DNA of 64,000 bases from Pyxicephalus adspersus (Eukaryota; Chordata; Amphibia; Anura; Pyxicephalidae). The notes under the pieces were generated by a model that searched no databases, was not told the DNA's origin, and saw nothing but the letters and a program-made list of their open reading frames with translations. Positions 49,141 through 60,108 of this stretch are shown piece after piece (the stretch's first letter is position 1; each line of letters opens with the position of its first letter). The stretch lies in NCBI RefSeq assembly GCF_032062135.1, contig NC_092859.1:66730116-66794115 (forward strand), read 5' to 3'. Position numbers and translations under genes: made by a program.

Positions 49141-51017
49141 AATGTTAGTTTAATCCAGAAGTACATGTTAAAGATTCATTAACACTAATGTGTTTCATGT
49201 GTGGGTGCTCTGGGTTGCCATTTAGTTGTAGGTGCCACATTGCACAACAGTGTATTGCTGTATAGTGCATCTTAATTGTTCCAGCATACACTACATTTGT
49301 GTGTGATGGGTTGCATTTGGTACATTTTTTCTGGTAAAGCTTTTTAGCTTTAAAATGTAAAAAAAGAAAAATTTAAACTGGGGAGTTGGCTTACTTGTGT
49401 TTCCATAACATAAGCAGCCCATGTGACTTACATATATGGGTGAGGGGCCGAGCGGGAGATCAACCGATGAGTCTGCATAAAAAAAAAAACCCTGAAATAG
49501 GGCCTTATGGGAGTAGTGGGTGCAGAAAATGGAAAGAATACTATCATAAATTTCAGTTTACTTTTTTGGTGCTAAGTGATTCCTGGACTTACCACACACT
49601 TTCAAAGCATGCATGTTTTGACTTTTATTGGATAATTCTAAAGCTGCTTCACTGTCCAGCTATACAGTTTGAAGTTGAATGAACAGATATTGCAGCATGC
49701 ATGTTTAGAGGAAGTGGGATCTGATAGTGAGCACTTACAATACCAGCCTGCATGGAAAACACAGAGCATGCTCAACTCCAGAAACTAGCAAATTAGTCCA
49801 GTACTATAATTAATAATACATCTTTTTTTTTTTTTTTTATTAAAAGTAGTGTACATAATTTTATTATGGCTTAGTCTTTTGCAGCCTGATACAGCAAAGG
49901 AGAAGCACAAAGCCAATTAAATGCAGTGCAGTGCAAGAAACGCTCTTAATAGGCGAGCACAATGACATAGAGACTAGCTCATTAATTAATTACATCTCTT
50001 TTCACTGTTCATTTACAGATAGGAATGGGGAGAAGACCGGGAAAAAGTGAGGGAAAAAATGTAAAAGTGAGTGTACAGCACAAAAAGATCAGGCTCCCTC
50101 CCCTGAAAGAAAGGGCCTTGCTTTATTTTCTAAAAAAAGAGGCTGACATGTTTTGTCACTTCAATAAAGGGGCTCTTTAGGTTTGTACATTGCTAATAAT
50201 GTCCAAACTACAGTAAGCTGATAAACAGCACAGTTTACATTGTCCATCTACAATAAAAAACACAAAACACAGCTTTGTAGTTACAGGGAAGGAAACGTGA
50301 TTGCTGAGTATGTATAGCTGAAATGTATCTCATTTGAAAACCATCATGTTCCTGTGTTTTTTTAACAAAACAACTCCACAGGCCTGCAATGCAATGGATC
50401 ATAAGCCTGCTAATAAAAGAAGAAAGTTGAAATAAATGGCAAGAGAAAGGTACAATGATTGAATTCAGGACTAAGGTCATTATTCCCCTGTTTTTCGAAA
50501 GGGAATAAATAAAGCACTGACACAAATTTTACTTTTACTATTTTCTTGTTCCAGTGTGCATAAATCACTCACAACAGTGATAATTACAACTTTACAAATG
50601 TCACTTTCCACAGACACCCAGGATCATTTGCCTTTCTAACGATACCTCTTACTATTTTTCTTTCACACACAATGACATGGGAATCAAAGCAGCCCTAGTC
50701 ACACAGTAAAAAGAGAACCCCGTGGACAGCAACAAAAGCTGATGCCAGAGAGAGTGAGAAAACTGGCAAAATCAGAGATGCTCCCTGGGGAAGCTGTTGA
50801 CAAAAGAATCATAGTCGAAGAGGAGGGAATCAAAAAATCAAAAAGGTCAGGCTGCTAACAGTAGAGACCTTACTAAATAGATTTACTATGAAATGTATTT
50901 CCTGATATGCGGTCAGCATTATTTAAAAGAGAAATAAAAATATGTATTTCTATGATTTTACCTATACTGAACCAGGTATGCTTTCATTTAAATTTTCAGA
51001 AAAACTGGAGCCTTTCT
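49141..51017. other. Intergenic; possible conserved patch near 49870-50010
   Basis: AT-rich. 49870-50010 contains TTAATTAATTACATCTCTTT and surrounding complex repeat-free sequence of a kind often seen in conserved non-coding elements, but that cannot be shown here. A T run lies at about 49822-49838. No gene. Confidence 0.35.
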
Positions 51018-51558
51018 TAAAGTGGAACTAAACCTGCTTTACTCAACTGTCTCCATTCTGTCAAAGGGCACTGCCACCTTCTTCTCAGCTTTTCTGACAG
51101 TTTCTTGGGGTAATCAAGCAGACAGGAGGCATAATTGGACATCGTCTGTCCATTTTAGCAATAATGACTTGCCTGATTGTGGAGTTTGAAAATTGAACTT
51201 TGGTTTTGTTTTAACTAGGGGGCCTGAAAAATAAGTAAGACTATGTACACACATAAGATTACAGTTGCTGTAAAAGATCTTTTCCAGTTACAGATGAACT
51301 AATGAGAACTGTACACACAGCACCCTGTTAAGAAATGCTCATCTGTCCGGGGACTCCGTGCTCTGCACCATCGCAATATAAAACACTGTTTGTTATGTCC
51401 AGCAATCTCATTTGCAGCAGCCAGGAGAACTAAGATAGCAGCAGACTTTGCTTCCCTTTAGTTGTGCAACCTGATGTATTTTTGGCATCCCCAGCATCCC
51501 TTGTTAGGCTGCGCACAGCTGAAGGGGATTCTAGAGGCTATTCAGCTCCTGACTCATT
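51018..51558. repeat. Dispersed-repeat-like sequence, two partial termini
   Basis: TTAAAGTGGAACTAAACCTG near 51018 matches the TTAAAG-GAACT MITE group. At 51239-51330, GACTATGTACACACATAAGA plus a TGTACACACAGCACC phrase resembles the left half of the GCTACGTACACAC fold-back group. The matching right half may be near 52185-52336. Borders are uncertain. Confidence 0.4.
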
Positions 51559-51745
51559 GCCCCTGATTCATCAATAAAATCCGCGCTCGCTGGAAGCGCG
51601 AAAGTACGCGGCCAGCGATCGCGGTTTACCACGGTCCAGACTCCAGTGTGCGCGTACACTCGCCTCCTCACTGCCAGCCGGATTCCTGCCTTCATAATAA
51701 TGAATGCGCGATCGATCATCCGATTCTGCTTGATGAATCAGGGGC
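51559..51745. mobile_element. Fold-back MITE with perfect 16-bp TIRs
   Basis: GCCCCTGATTCATCAA (51559-51574) is the exact reverse complement of TTGATGAATCAGGGGC (51730-51745). ATT flanks both ends (51556-51558 and 51746-51748), a candidate 3-bp target duplication as made by Harbinger-type transposases. The CpG-rich interior (GCGCG, GATCGCGG, CGCGATCGATC) contrasts with the AT-rich surroundings. Non-coding. Confidence 0.85.
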
Positions 51746-51759
51746 ATTGTCCTCTCTGC

Positions 51760-52336
51760 TCCCAGTCACCAGTGCCTGTTAAAGAATTTAGCTGGGTTTA
51801 TTTGTGCTGGAGAGATTCTGAGTGTTTTTCTGTTGCTGGCCTTTGCCTGTTCCTGACATTCTGCTTGAACTTTGCCTGTGACCCCGGCTCTGCTTGTGCC
51901 TTTTCTTTTGTACCTTGTTTGGTGGACTGATTTCCTGTGTTTAACTTTGGCTTGTTTCTGGATTCCCTGGTAATTCTGTACTGTGTATCTGTGGGCTCCT
52001 GGTCAGGGACCGGCCTATCCCCAGACACCATCCCTTACGCACTAAGTCCTGGTGGCAACCAAGTACTAAAGGAGATGCAACCAGTCTCCCAAGGCTGAGC
52101 GGGGGCTGCTATAGGTAAAGACTGTGGCATTAGATTGGGGGACTGGTGTCTGGAAAATACTGGTATTGACCAGGGCCTTATACACCCATTCTGTTCCAGA
52201 ACAGAGGGGAGGAGGACGAGCGAGAAGCATGCGGCTGTCCTCTGCTCTATAGGAATGAACAGCGGTTGTTGCGGATCAGTCATTCCGCTGTGGTAGAATA
52301 ATGAATGAAGTCGGGCAACCACTGTACACATCAGAT
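51760..52336. repeat. CT-rich dispersed repeat plus possible MITE right end
   Basis: The TTTGCCTGTTCCTGACATTC...GTGACCCCGGCTCTGCTTG region resembles the CT-rich block at 59658-60108, which also has TTGACCCCGGCC. Such leader-like sequences recur near LTR elements in frogs, as far as I recall. From about 52185 the words CATTCTGTTCCAGAACAGAG and CTGTACACATCAGATTTTTG look like the closing arm of a GCTACGTACACAC element. Confidence 0.4.
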
Positions 52337-54640
52337 TTTTGCACAAGAAAAGTAATCATCTAACATCCGTAAGGAGCCTAAGGCTTCCCATACAACTTCT
52401 GCTGGTATTGAGACATGACCGTTGCATACATTTGCTCTGCCTTCATACTATTAATTTTCTAGTTTCAGACTCCAGGTCAGAAATGTGCTGTGACCAAAAG
52501 TTGGAACTGGAAACCGTACGATGAAGGAACTGCATCCCAATGAGGTATTTCAAATCCTCTCTGAAATCCCTGTAAACGTTAAATTCAATAGGGTCACTTA
52601 CACACCCTTTAGAGAATTTAATTGTATTAACTTCTTATTCCCCTTCTTCTATTAAGTTTTTTTATACTGATTTTGTTTACATTTATATGTAAAAATGTTA
52701 CATGTTTTAGCACATTATTAAAAATGCCTTATTGCAGAAACATTAATTTTGTACCTTTATAAAACAGACAGATGTGTGGAATAGATTATATTTCCATTTG
52801 ATAAAAAGCTACCCTAGTTCCCAAGTGTAAGAGGAAGTTATGGTAATGGAACCTGGCTCTGTTTTTCTTGCATACAAGTGCAGTTGTGCTGTGATGGGGT
52901 TGCAGCACAGTTCCTGGAAGTAACATGTCACTTCTAGCCATGTGATTGCTTTTCATCACCTAGAGAAATAATTGCATCACAACCTCAAATGCAAGGGCAA
53001 AGCATGAAAACGTGGTAATCTGCGGTGCGGTTGGCCCCTCCTGGGCGCAAAGCAGCAGTTGTTGAACAAGTTCAGCAAACAATTCCTATTTGACAGGTTA
53101 TAACTAGTAGTATCCAATTACATTCAAATTGATTTTTTTGTATGGTTAAATTTGTTAAAGATGTTTTGCAGCTTGTTGTTCATGCCATTGTTCAGTTCCA
53201 ACAAATGTTTAGAATATACCCCAGCATTTCTTGTCACACAGGTAACCCAGTGACAAAGAGTTTGGAAAGTGTCCAGGCAGATGTCTATTGTCCAAAAACA
53301 TAGGGTGTGAAAGTTTATGGAACCAAAGAAAGTATTTAACTAAATAATACCATGCCTTGGTGCCAGGAAGTCTGCAACAGATTCAAATCGATTGATTTAC
53401 ATTAGCTGAAGGTATGCAGTCAAATTACCAAGGTGGATATATTGCAACAGCATCACAGTTTCAGTTACAGTTTGACATAGATGGCTTCATTAACCCCTTT
53501 TGCAAACCAAATGTCTTGTCTGTCTAAAAAGTACACCTAATATCCTCAAGTAAACGTCCCTTTTCCTTAAAATGTAGAAAGACTGCTATGTTTTGAGTTC
53601 TTGTAGTTTACTAGCTGAAATTTACCAGACATACTGTCATGACAGGTTGGTTTTAATACTGTAAATACTATAACATTATACACATCAGATGTTTGTACTG
53701 TAAAATGATTAAATTTATATCTTCCATGCATCCTCAAAATATACAATACATAAATATATGTTTTGCCTGGTTGCTTGGGCTTTAGGAGCATACAATGTAT
53801 CTTGAGATATCAGGTAAACTTTTCTGTCAGCATAACTTTTCAACATTAAGCCTTGTATTATTTATTAGCATTTACAATGTTAACTATTTTCTTTGGATTG
53901 AAAACAAAAAAGGTGGCACATGTAGAATATAATTTAATCACAGATGCTCATGGTACTCTTTGTGGTAATGTGCAGGTACCATGGCAGTCTCTCTGATCTT
54001 ATAGTAACACCTTCTGTATTACTGCTTTTACACACACCTTTTTTACGATTGTCTTCTCAACTTAGTTCTTGGTTGTGTGAAGCTTTAGGTTCTCTTATTT
54101 GGTCCTCGTCATGTTCTGAGTTGTACTTGTAAAAATGTAAGTAAACAGGAATACTAAAAGCCCAGGCACAATGACATACCTAATAATAAAAAAAAAAAGA
54201 AAAACACCCCCCAAAAAATTACTGTGCTTATGTCCTAAATCAATTTGCTCAGGATAAAGGAGTGACATAAACCTAGCAACATCTAATCTACGATATGCTG
54301 TACATTTCCAACCAAATTTGTATTGTTTAGTATAAACATTACTATGTAAATTTCCCTGTTTGTATCTGGATAGTTTGTTATTCTATCTTATTTGTTTATT
54401 TTACATGACTTTTAACAATACAATAAAAAAGCATATAATTCATGGTTTACTCCCCAGACTCGTTCTGACTTTGCCGCTAGCCATTGTGCTCTTTTGCTTT
54501 CTACTGTCTCATTTGACAAGATGATTTCTCTGTTCATCTGCTTCCTTTTCTTCCACCACGTATGTGTGAGTGACATGCTAAATATATCAAAATGTGGTAT
54601 TTTTCTCTAAATATAAGTGGTGCACTGTAGGAACACTGAT
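52337..54640. other. Intergenic, nothing recognised
   Basis: AT-rich unique sequence with a few chance frames. No repeat or gene can be supported. Confidence 0.45.
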
Positions 54641-54641
54641 G

Positions 54642-54684
<43 letters not shown>
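54641..54684. repeat. TA microsatellite
   Basis: GTATGTA followed by an uninterrupted TA dinucleotide run lies directly against the left end of the Tc1 element, which inserts at TA. Confidence 0.95.
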
Positions 54685-54954
54685 CAAAACATTTAGGACA
54701 GCTGTGAAAAAAATGCTTTTAAGTAAGAAGGATTTCACAAATTCCACAAAACATTCTAATTGTTTATACTTTTTGTCAATTTACAGAATGTAAAGTGAGG
54801 TAACAGAAGTAAAATGTAAATCATGTCAATATTTGGTGTAGCTAAGCAATTGTCTCCAAACCAGCATAATTTCTTATAGCCACGCTTGCATAAAGTAAGG
54901 GATTTTGTAGGATTATAGTCAGGACACAAGGTAGGTATACTTTATCAGCATGGT

Positions 54955-55293
54955 CCCTCCCTGGCAAAGATTTCAAAGCAGCCTGTGGTTTCAGGATCTG
55001 CTGTTCAAACTATTTTGAGGTGGCACAAAAAAACAAGCAATAATGAGGACCACAGATGCAGGGGTCGGCCAAGGAAATTTAGTGCAGCAGATGAAAGACA
55101 CACCATGCTTACTTTCCTTCAAAATTGGAAGATGTCCAGAGGAGCCATCAGCTCAGAACTGGCGGAAACCTGTGGGACCTGGGTTCGTCCACCTACTGTT
55201 CAGAGAGGTCTGGCCATAAGAGGCCTCCATGGAAGAACTGCTGCCAAAAAACTATACCATATGGAAATATTGCCAAGCAACACAACTATACAC
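54955..55293 (+). pseudogene. Tc1 transposase, N-terminal DNA-binding part
   Basis: This is a paired-like helix-turn-helix region of a Tc1 transposase. It shows SAVQTILRWHKKTSNNED, then the GRPRK minor-groove (AT-hook-like) motif that separates the two helix-turn-helix halves, then SAADERH, SRGAISSELAE and TVQRGLAIRGLHGRTAAKK. The frame is open from at least 54955 and lacks a convincing ATG. It is cut off by the LINE at 55294. In a live element this part recognises the inverted repeats. Confidence 0.88.
55284..55293. repeat. Left 10-bp target-site duplication of the CR1-like insertion
   Basis: AACTATACAC here and AACTATGCAC at 56562-56571 differ at one base and flank the LINE exactly. Confidence 0.75.
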
Positions 55294-56561
55294 TACCCCA
55301 CAGACAGTTAATATGCAAGTTAGGGTCAAAAGGTTTGGAAAAGTCAATCTGTAAATGGATAGAGGACTGGCTTAAGGACCACATCCAGAGAGTAGTGAAT
55401 AATGATTCATACTTTGGATGGTCCAAGGTTATTAGTGGTGTACCCCAGGGTTCAGTGTTGGGACTTTTACCGTTTAACATCTTTATAAATGATATGGAGT
55501 TTGAGATTAAAAGTACCATTTCTGTGTTTGTAGATGACACCAAGCTATGTAATGGAATTAGGTCCATTCAGGATGTCTATAATCTACAAGCAGACCTGGA
55601 TGTACTGTTTGATTGGGCGGCCAAGAGGCAAATGGCATTTAATATAGATAAATGTAAAGTTATGCACTGGTAGGCTAACAACATGCATGCCTCCTACTGT
55701 CTAGGGGGAATACAGTTGGGGGAATCAGAAATGGCAAAGGATCTGGGGGTTCTGGTAGATCATAGACCTAATAACAGCATGCAATGCCAAGCTGCAATAT
55801 CAAACACTAGCAAAATACTTGTATCTTACAATATTTGGTATAGATAAGATAGGTATCAAAAGAGGAATAGACTGCAGAGATGGAGACATAATCCTGCCCC
55901 TATACAAAGCATTGATCAGACCACATCTGGAATATGCAGTCCAGTTTTGGGCACCAGTTCACAAAAAGAACATTGTGGAATTGGAGTGAATGCAGAGAAG
56001 GGCAATTAAACTAATAAAAGGAATGGAGGAGCTCAGCTATGAGGAGAGATTAGCTGAACTGAATCTATTCTCCCTGGAGAAGAGACGTTTAAGGGGGAAA
56101 TAGATCACCTTGTATAAATATAAAAATGGTCCATATGGAGAACTCCCTTCCCAATTATTCACTTTGACATCATTACAAAGAACAAGAGGGCACTCTTGCT
56201 CTCTGCCGGGTAAGAAAGCGATTCTTCACTGTAAGGTCTGTGAAAATGTGGAATCGGAAGTAGGTGGAAAAGGAAGTAGTTTCAGCAACTACTATAGATT
56301 GCTTAAAGAAAAAACTGGATGTTTTTCTAGAAGCACAGAATATAACTGGTTATTAAGGCTTTAAAGTAAAAAAAAACAGTGACTGTTGATCGAGGGAACA
56401 TCTGATTGCTTCTGAAATCAGGAAGGAATTTTTTTCCCTCATTAAAGCAAATTGTACCAGGGTTTTTTTGCCTTCCTCTGGACCAACTGTGTCCATAGCG
56501 TTTTATGTATTTATATGAACCTATGTCTTTTTTCAACCTGACCCACTATGTACTTATTTGT
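55294..56561 (+). mobile_element. CR1-like LINE, 5'-truncated copy inside Tc1
   Basis: It starts within the reverse transcriptase (TACCCCACAGACAGTTAATA, matching the minus-strand copy at about 45750) and runs through the 3' UTR to TCAACCTGACCCACTATGTA. The 3' part shows what the copy at 44772 lacks. It is flanked by AACTATACAC and AACTATGCAC, a plausible target duplication. The 5' truncation is typical of LINE insertion. Confidence 0.9.
55300..56364 (+). pseudogene. CR1-like reverse transcriptase, C-terminal part
   Basis: It begins just after the first catalytic block, at RQLICKL. GVPQGSVLGLLPFNIFINDM and the catalytic SVFVDDTKLC block (both aspartates kept) lie in one frame to a TAG after KCKVMHW (55673). 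Downstream pieces recognisable in other frames include [30 protein letters not shown] and ELPSQLFTLTSLQRTRGHS. The last frame ends at 56364. Several frameshifts and stops mean it is inactive. Confidence 0.88.
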
Positions 56562-56815
56562 AACTATGCACAAGACATTGGATTTGGGGTGCAGAATGTC
56601 TGTGGGTACTCTGGACTGATGAGTCAAAATGTGAAATCGTTGTCTGTATCAGAACACCGTGAGTTTGCTGAAGGGCTGTAGAGTGGTACAATAATAAGTG
56701 TCCACAAGGAACACTGAAGCATAGTGGGAGTTCCTTGCAAAGTTCTTTCAAAAACTGTGTGCAAGTGTACCTAAAAGAGTTAATGCTGTTTTGAAGGCAA
56801 AGGGTGGTTATCATT
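56562..56815 (+). pseudogene. Tc1 transposase, catalytic fragment
   Basis: VLWTDESKCEIVV at 56606-56644 carries the first catalytic aspartate of the Tc1 DDE domain. The frame ends at a TGA, and related sequence continues in a second frame (EFAEGL, SGTIISVHKEH). The C-terminal LKRVNAVLKAKGG-like region is near 56770-56810. The second and third catalytic residues are not recognisable. Confidence 0.75.
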
Positions 56816-56826
56816 CTTATATAAAG

Positions 56827-56828
<2 letters not shown>

Positions 56829-56869
<41 letters not shown>
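56829..56869. repeat. AT microsatellite
   Basis: An uninterrupted AT run of about 40 bp lies between the end of Tc1 and a MITE terminus. Confidence 0.95.
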
Positions 56870-56872
<3 letters not shown>

Positions 56873-56960
56873 TGTATTTTTCGGACCATTACACGCACTT
56901 TTTTTCCCCCAAGAAGTGGGGGGGAAATGGGGGGGTGTTTTATGGTCCGAATGCCCTCCT
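56870..56960. mobile_element. MITE terminus CACTGTATTTTTCGGACC
   Basis: TA followed by CACTGTATTTTTCGGACCAT resembles the left end of the MITE at 46882 (CCGTATTTTTCGCCGTATAA). TTTTTTTCCCCCAAGAAGTG and the inverted GGGGGAAATGGGGG form an internal hairpin, and TGGTCCGAATGC closes it. The far end is not found. Confidence 0.6.
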
Positions 56961-57084
56961 GCACTTCCAAGGAGGGCCCCAGCAAGCGGCTGCAGTTCCA
57001 TCAAGCAAGGCATCTCCTATGCAGCATGGCCCCCTCTGTTCTGCAGCCTCCCCTGCCCGGAATACAAAAAACATAAAGCCGTAC

Positions 57085-57472
57085 TCCTACATCATTGCTT
57101 AACTCTTTCCTTCTTTACTCCGCTCTTACCTGATAGTTTAGCGTGCCCCATGGTTCAACCGTGGCGAGATAACTGCCTCTTTCATTTTCACCATATTGTG
57201 AACCCCTGTACCAGATGCCTAATGTCATTTCAGGAGCTGAGAGACAAGTTTATGATTCCTCATACTTGCCTCTATGGGTACAGTCAAATACCGCATTATG
57301 CCCATTCCATTGCTAAAAATATGCCATTTACTTGTCATGTTCGCTCATAAGGCCCTATTGGGCAAAAGTTAATACCCTTCTTTCCTATTTTACAATGTAA
57401 AATAAATTTCCATGCAAAAAATTGTACCGCTTTTTGCACGGAAATACGGACAGAATTAAACCGCCGGGGGGG
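57085..57472. mobile_element. piggyBac-like MITE, right-end fragment
   Basis: The right end inverts to CCCCCCCGGCGGTTTAA and is followed by TTAA (57473-57476). TTTACAATGTAAAATAAATT and TTGTACCGCTTTTTGCACGG align with the same part of the complete copy at 30735-31317. The left end is missing or replaced, so the start is approximate. Confidence 0.7.
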
Positions 57473-57476
57473 TTAA

Positions 57477-58507
57477 TCTGACTTTTTTTTGGATTAAAGT
57501 TTTTTTTAATACTTTTTTAGTTGTTTTTTTCATGTGACCTCCTTTACAATCTCCCAGGATCTTTAACCTTGGGTGATCCAACAGACCTACAATTTAAGTA
57601 AATGGTGATTGTTTTTGAGCATTTCCTTTCTTTGAATTGTTGAAAGGCCAAAAACAGCACAATTGTTATATTAAAACTCAGGTGTTTGATGCGCATTGTT
57701 GTGCTCCAATGCAAACCCGCTATATGCGCGTGAACTGTGTTCCCCAGCAGTTCAAAAACGCCTGCCACTTTTGCGGAGAGGGCGCATCATCATTCGGGTA
57801 AGTTTTTCATTTAGGCACTGGAGCATCGATCCTCACATCTGGAAATGGCACTTGCAAGAGACCAGGATGGCATATTTAGGTGAGTATATCTTGCTTTAGA
57901 AAGTAGTAAAATAGTAGTAAAATAATATGTAGGGTGGGTTAGAGGCGGTTGGAAAGGAGGAGTGGGAAAGGGTTTTTTTTTTTTTATTCATCTAAAAATG
58001 AGGTCATGCAATACTTTAGTTTGGGTCTTGTCTATTCCTTCTTTATATTCAGTGGCCCCTTCCTCTAGATGTACATGGAACTACCTCCTTTACATAAAAA
58101 CTAGCTATTGGCTTTTCAAAGTAAGTCTTTTATCTGAATGAACCTAAACACCAACATTAAAGATGACAATATGAGAAGACAGCTGGGGATTATTGAGTGG
58201 AAGCGCCATTTCATTGGTAAAAAAGAAAGAGACATTCATTCACAAGGTTGGAAATGTATAGATCTTCTAGGTGGGTTGGGGTATTAGTGATGAATGTTTG
58301 GGAGAATTTTGGATTTTGCTTGAAGATGGCTTCAACTAATCATTTGCACCTGTGATATATTATCAATTTTGTCTAATCTGCTGGCCAATCAGAAAATAGC
58401 TTCTTGACCAGCCCTGGCTATTTAGCTAGCTCACACACTTCACTCAGTGTTCGTGCAATGTGCCTTCATTGTGCCGAGCCCCTACTTCTGTTGAGCTAGG
58501 TAAATAG
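57477..58507. other. Intergenic with a CpG-richer patch
   Basis: Mostly AT-rich. 57690-57800 has a cluster of CpG (GATGCGCATTG, CCCGCTATATGCGCG, GCGGAGAGGGCGC) followed by the splice-donor-like CGGGTAAGTT and, about 90 bp on, AGGTGAGTAT. This could be a small promoter or first exon, or part of an unrecognised repeat. Confidence 0.3.
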
Positions 58508-59208
58508 TTACATAGTAGGTTAGGTTGAAAAAACAACTTTCCCAAGTCCATCAAGTTCAACCACTAGGGAAAGACATATACAACATAGCTGGTCCAGAGG
58601 AAGGCAAAAAAAACCCTGGTACAATTTGCTTCAACACGGGAAAAAAATCCTTCCTGATTCCATGAGGAAATCGGATGTTCCCTGGATCAACAGTCACTGT
58701 TACTTTTACTTTAAACCCTTAATACCCAGTTATATTCTGTGCTTCTAGAAACGCATCCAGCTTTCTCTTAAGGCAATCTACAGTATTTGCTGAAACTACT
58801 TCCTGAGGGTGCCGATTCCACATTTTCACAGACCATACGGTGAAGAATACCTTCCTTATCCAGAGCTTATACTTCTTTTACGCCAGACGCAAAGAGTGTC
58901 CTCTTGGGAATAACTGGGAAAGGAGTTCTCTATATGGAACATTTATTTATTTACACAGGGTGATCATATCCCCCCCTTATACATCTCTTCTCAAGGGAGA
59001 ATAGGTTCAGTTGAGCTATTCTCTCCTCATAGCTGAGCTCCTCCATTCCTTTTATTAGTTTAGTTGCCCTTCTCTGCACTCCCTCCAATTCCACAATGTT
59101 CTTTTTGTGAACTGGTGCCCAAAACTGGACTGCATATTCCAGATGTGGTCTGACCAATGCTTTGTACAGGGGCAGGAATATGTCTCCATCTCTACAGTGT
59201 ATTCCTGT
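58508..59208 (-). mobile_element. CR1-like LINE, 3' fragment
   Basis: On the minus strand this carries the last part of ORF2 and the whole 3' UTR, including TTGAAAAAACAACTTT-type sequence at the tail (58530-58545 on the plus strand). It matches the 3' half of the copy at 55294-56561. It is 5'-truncated at about 59208. Confidence 0.9.
58800..59200 (-). pseudogene. CR1-like ORF2 C-terminal fragment
   Basis: The frame ending at 58951 reads [20 protein letters not shown], then [15 protein letters not shown] and LNLFSLEKR, the conserved thumb-side tail of this LINE family. Downstream of 58951 the reading slips, but RVLFASGVK-like and SVKMWN-like remnants can be followed. No catalytic block is present. 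Confidence 0.85.
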
Positions 59209-59219
59209 TCACCTGGTGC

Positions 59220-59657
59220 TCAAAGCATACCTAAACTAAGAATTTTTACTTTACATAAAAGGGTAGACAACCCCTTATTGTAAAGTAAAATTTCTGTTGT
59301 TTTTTTTTGTTTTGTTTTTTAAGCGCAGCACCACCCCCTAATTCTTGGGTGCTCCTTCTGCACATGCCCGAGCCCAAGCATTTTGGGCATGCGCAAAATA
59401 AGCCTTTCGTGAAAAGGGGGAAAAAATGCCCATCTCAGGCATGCGCAATAAGATCGGCAAGTTTTTTTCCAACCTACGTCACCTGATCTCGTGCCTGAAG
59501 GAGAACCCGGAAGAACAGGCGAAGATGGCCGAAGACGGATGTCGGGACGACGTAGGACCCGATGGAAGAGACCTCCGGATGGATCAGACTGCCCTGTGGG
59601 ATTAAAGGTAAGTGTATTTTTGCATTTCGGGGGATTTTGAGTTTAGTTCCCCTTTAA
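59220..59657. mobile_element. MITE, TIR of the TTAAAGGGGAACTAAACT type
   Basis: The left end TCAAAGCATACCTAAACT and the inverted right end TTAAAGGGGAACTAAACT agree at most positions. TTTACTTTACATAAAAGG and CCCCTTATTGTAAAGTAAAA form a large subterminal hairpin (59248-59292). The GC-rich interior has paired GGGCATGCGCA words. Non-coding. Confidence 0.75.
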
Positions 59658-60108
59658 TTCAGTGTTTCCTCTGTCCAGCTCCTATGTTAACCCCTCGTTG
59701 TCCAGTCTGTTGGTTCCCAGCCAACTTCCCCATGCTGTTTCAGTGTTCCTGTCTGTCTGTGGATATCCCTGAGTCACCTGTGCCTCCTATTGCTTCCAGT
59801 GTCTCCTGTGTTCCCCCAGTGGCCCCTGTGTCGCTTGTGTCTGCCTGGCAGTTGACCCCTGGCATGTGGCATGACCTTTCTAGCTTGCTGCCTGCCTTGA
59901 CCCCGGCCTTCCTCGACAATCCTTCTTGGTGTGCCCAAGGACCGCAACCTGGTAGTAACCAGCGGCGCAACATCCTTACCATTAGAGGCTCTGGAGAAGA
60001 CCTGGTTACTCTGCGTCTCAAGACTCTGTGCCTTGGCCCTTCTCAGGGCTCACACCACCTTCGTTCAAGCCGTAGCACCCCCTAGTGGTCCTGTCCCTCC
60101 ATGCGTGT
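59658..60108. repeat. CT-rich dispersed repeat, leader-like
   Basis: It is long, T/C-rich and free of AT-rich stretches, with phrases such as GTTGACCCCTGGCATGTGGC, TTGACCCCGGCC, CATTAGAGGCTCTGGAGAAG and ACCCCCTAGTGGTCCTGTCC. I recall similar sequence as dispersed in frogs. The open frames here on both strands (59612-60085 and 59740-60021) look like compositional artefacts. The class is unknown; an LTR-element leader is possible. Confidence 0.45.

Larger units (their letters stand above)
54685..56815 (+). mobile_element. Tc1-like transposon, split by a LINE
   Basis: The left end CAAAACATTTAGGACAGCTG is followed by GTGAAAAAAATGCTTTTAAG, typical of Tc1 termini. The transposase N-terminus lies at about 54955-55290. 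The CR1-like copy at 55294-56561 interrupts it, and Tc1 sequence resumes at 56562 with the first catalytic motif. The right end is eroded near the next AT microsatellite. The part between DNA-binding and catalytic regions is also shortened. Confidence 0.85.
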
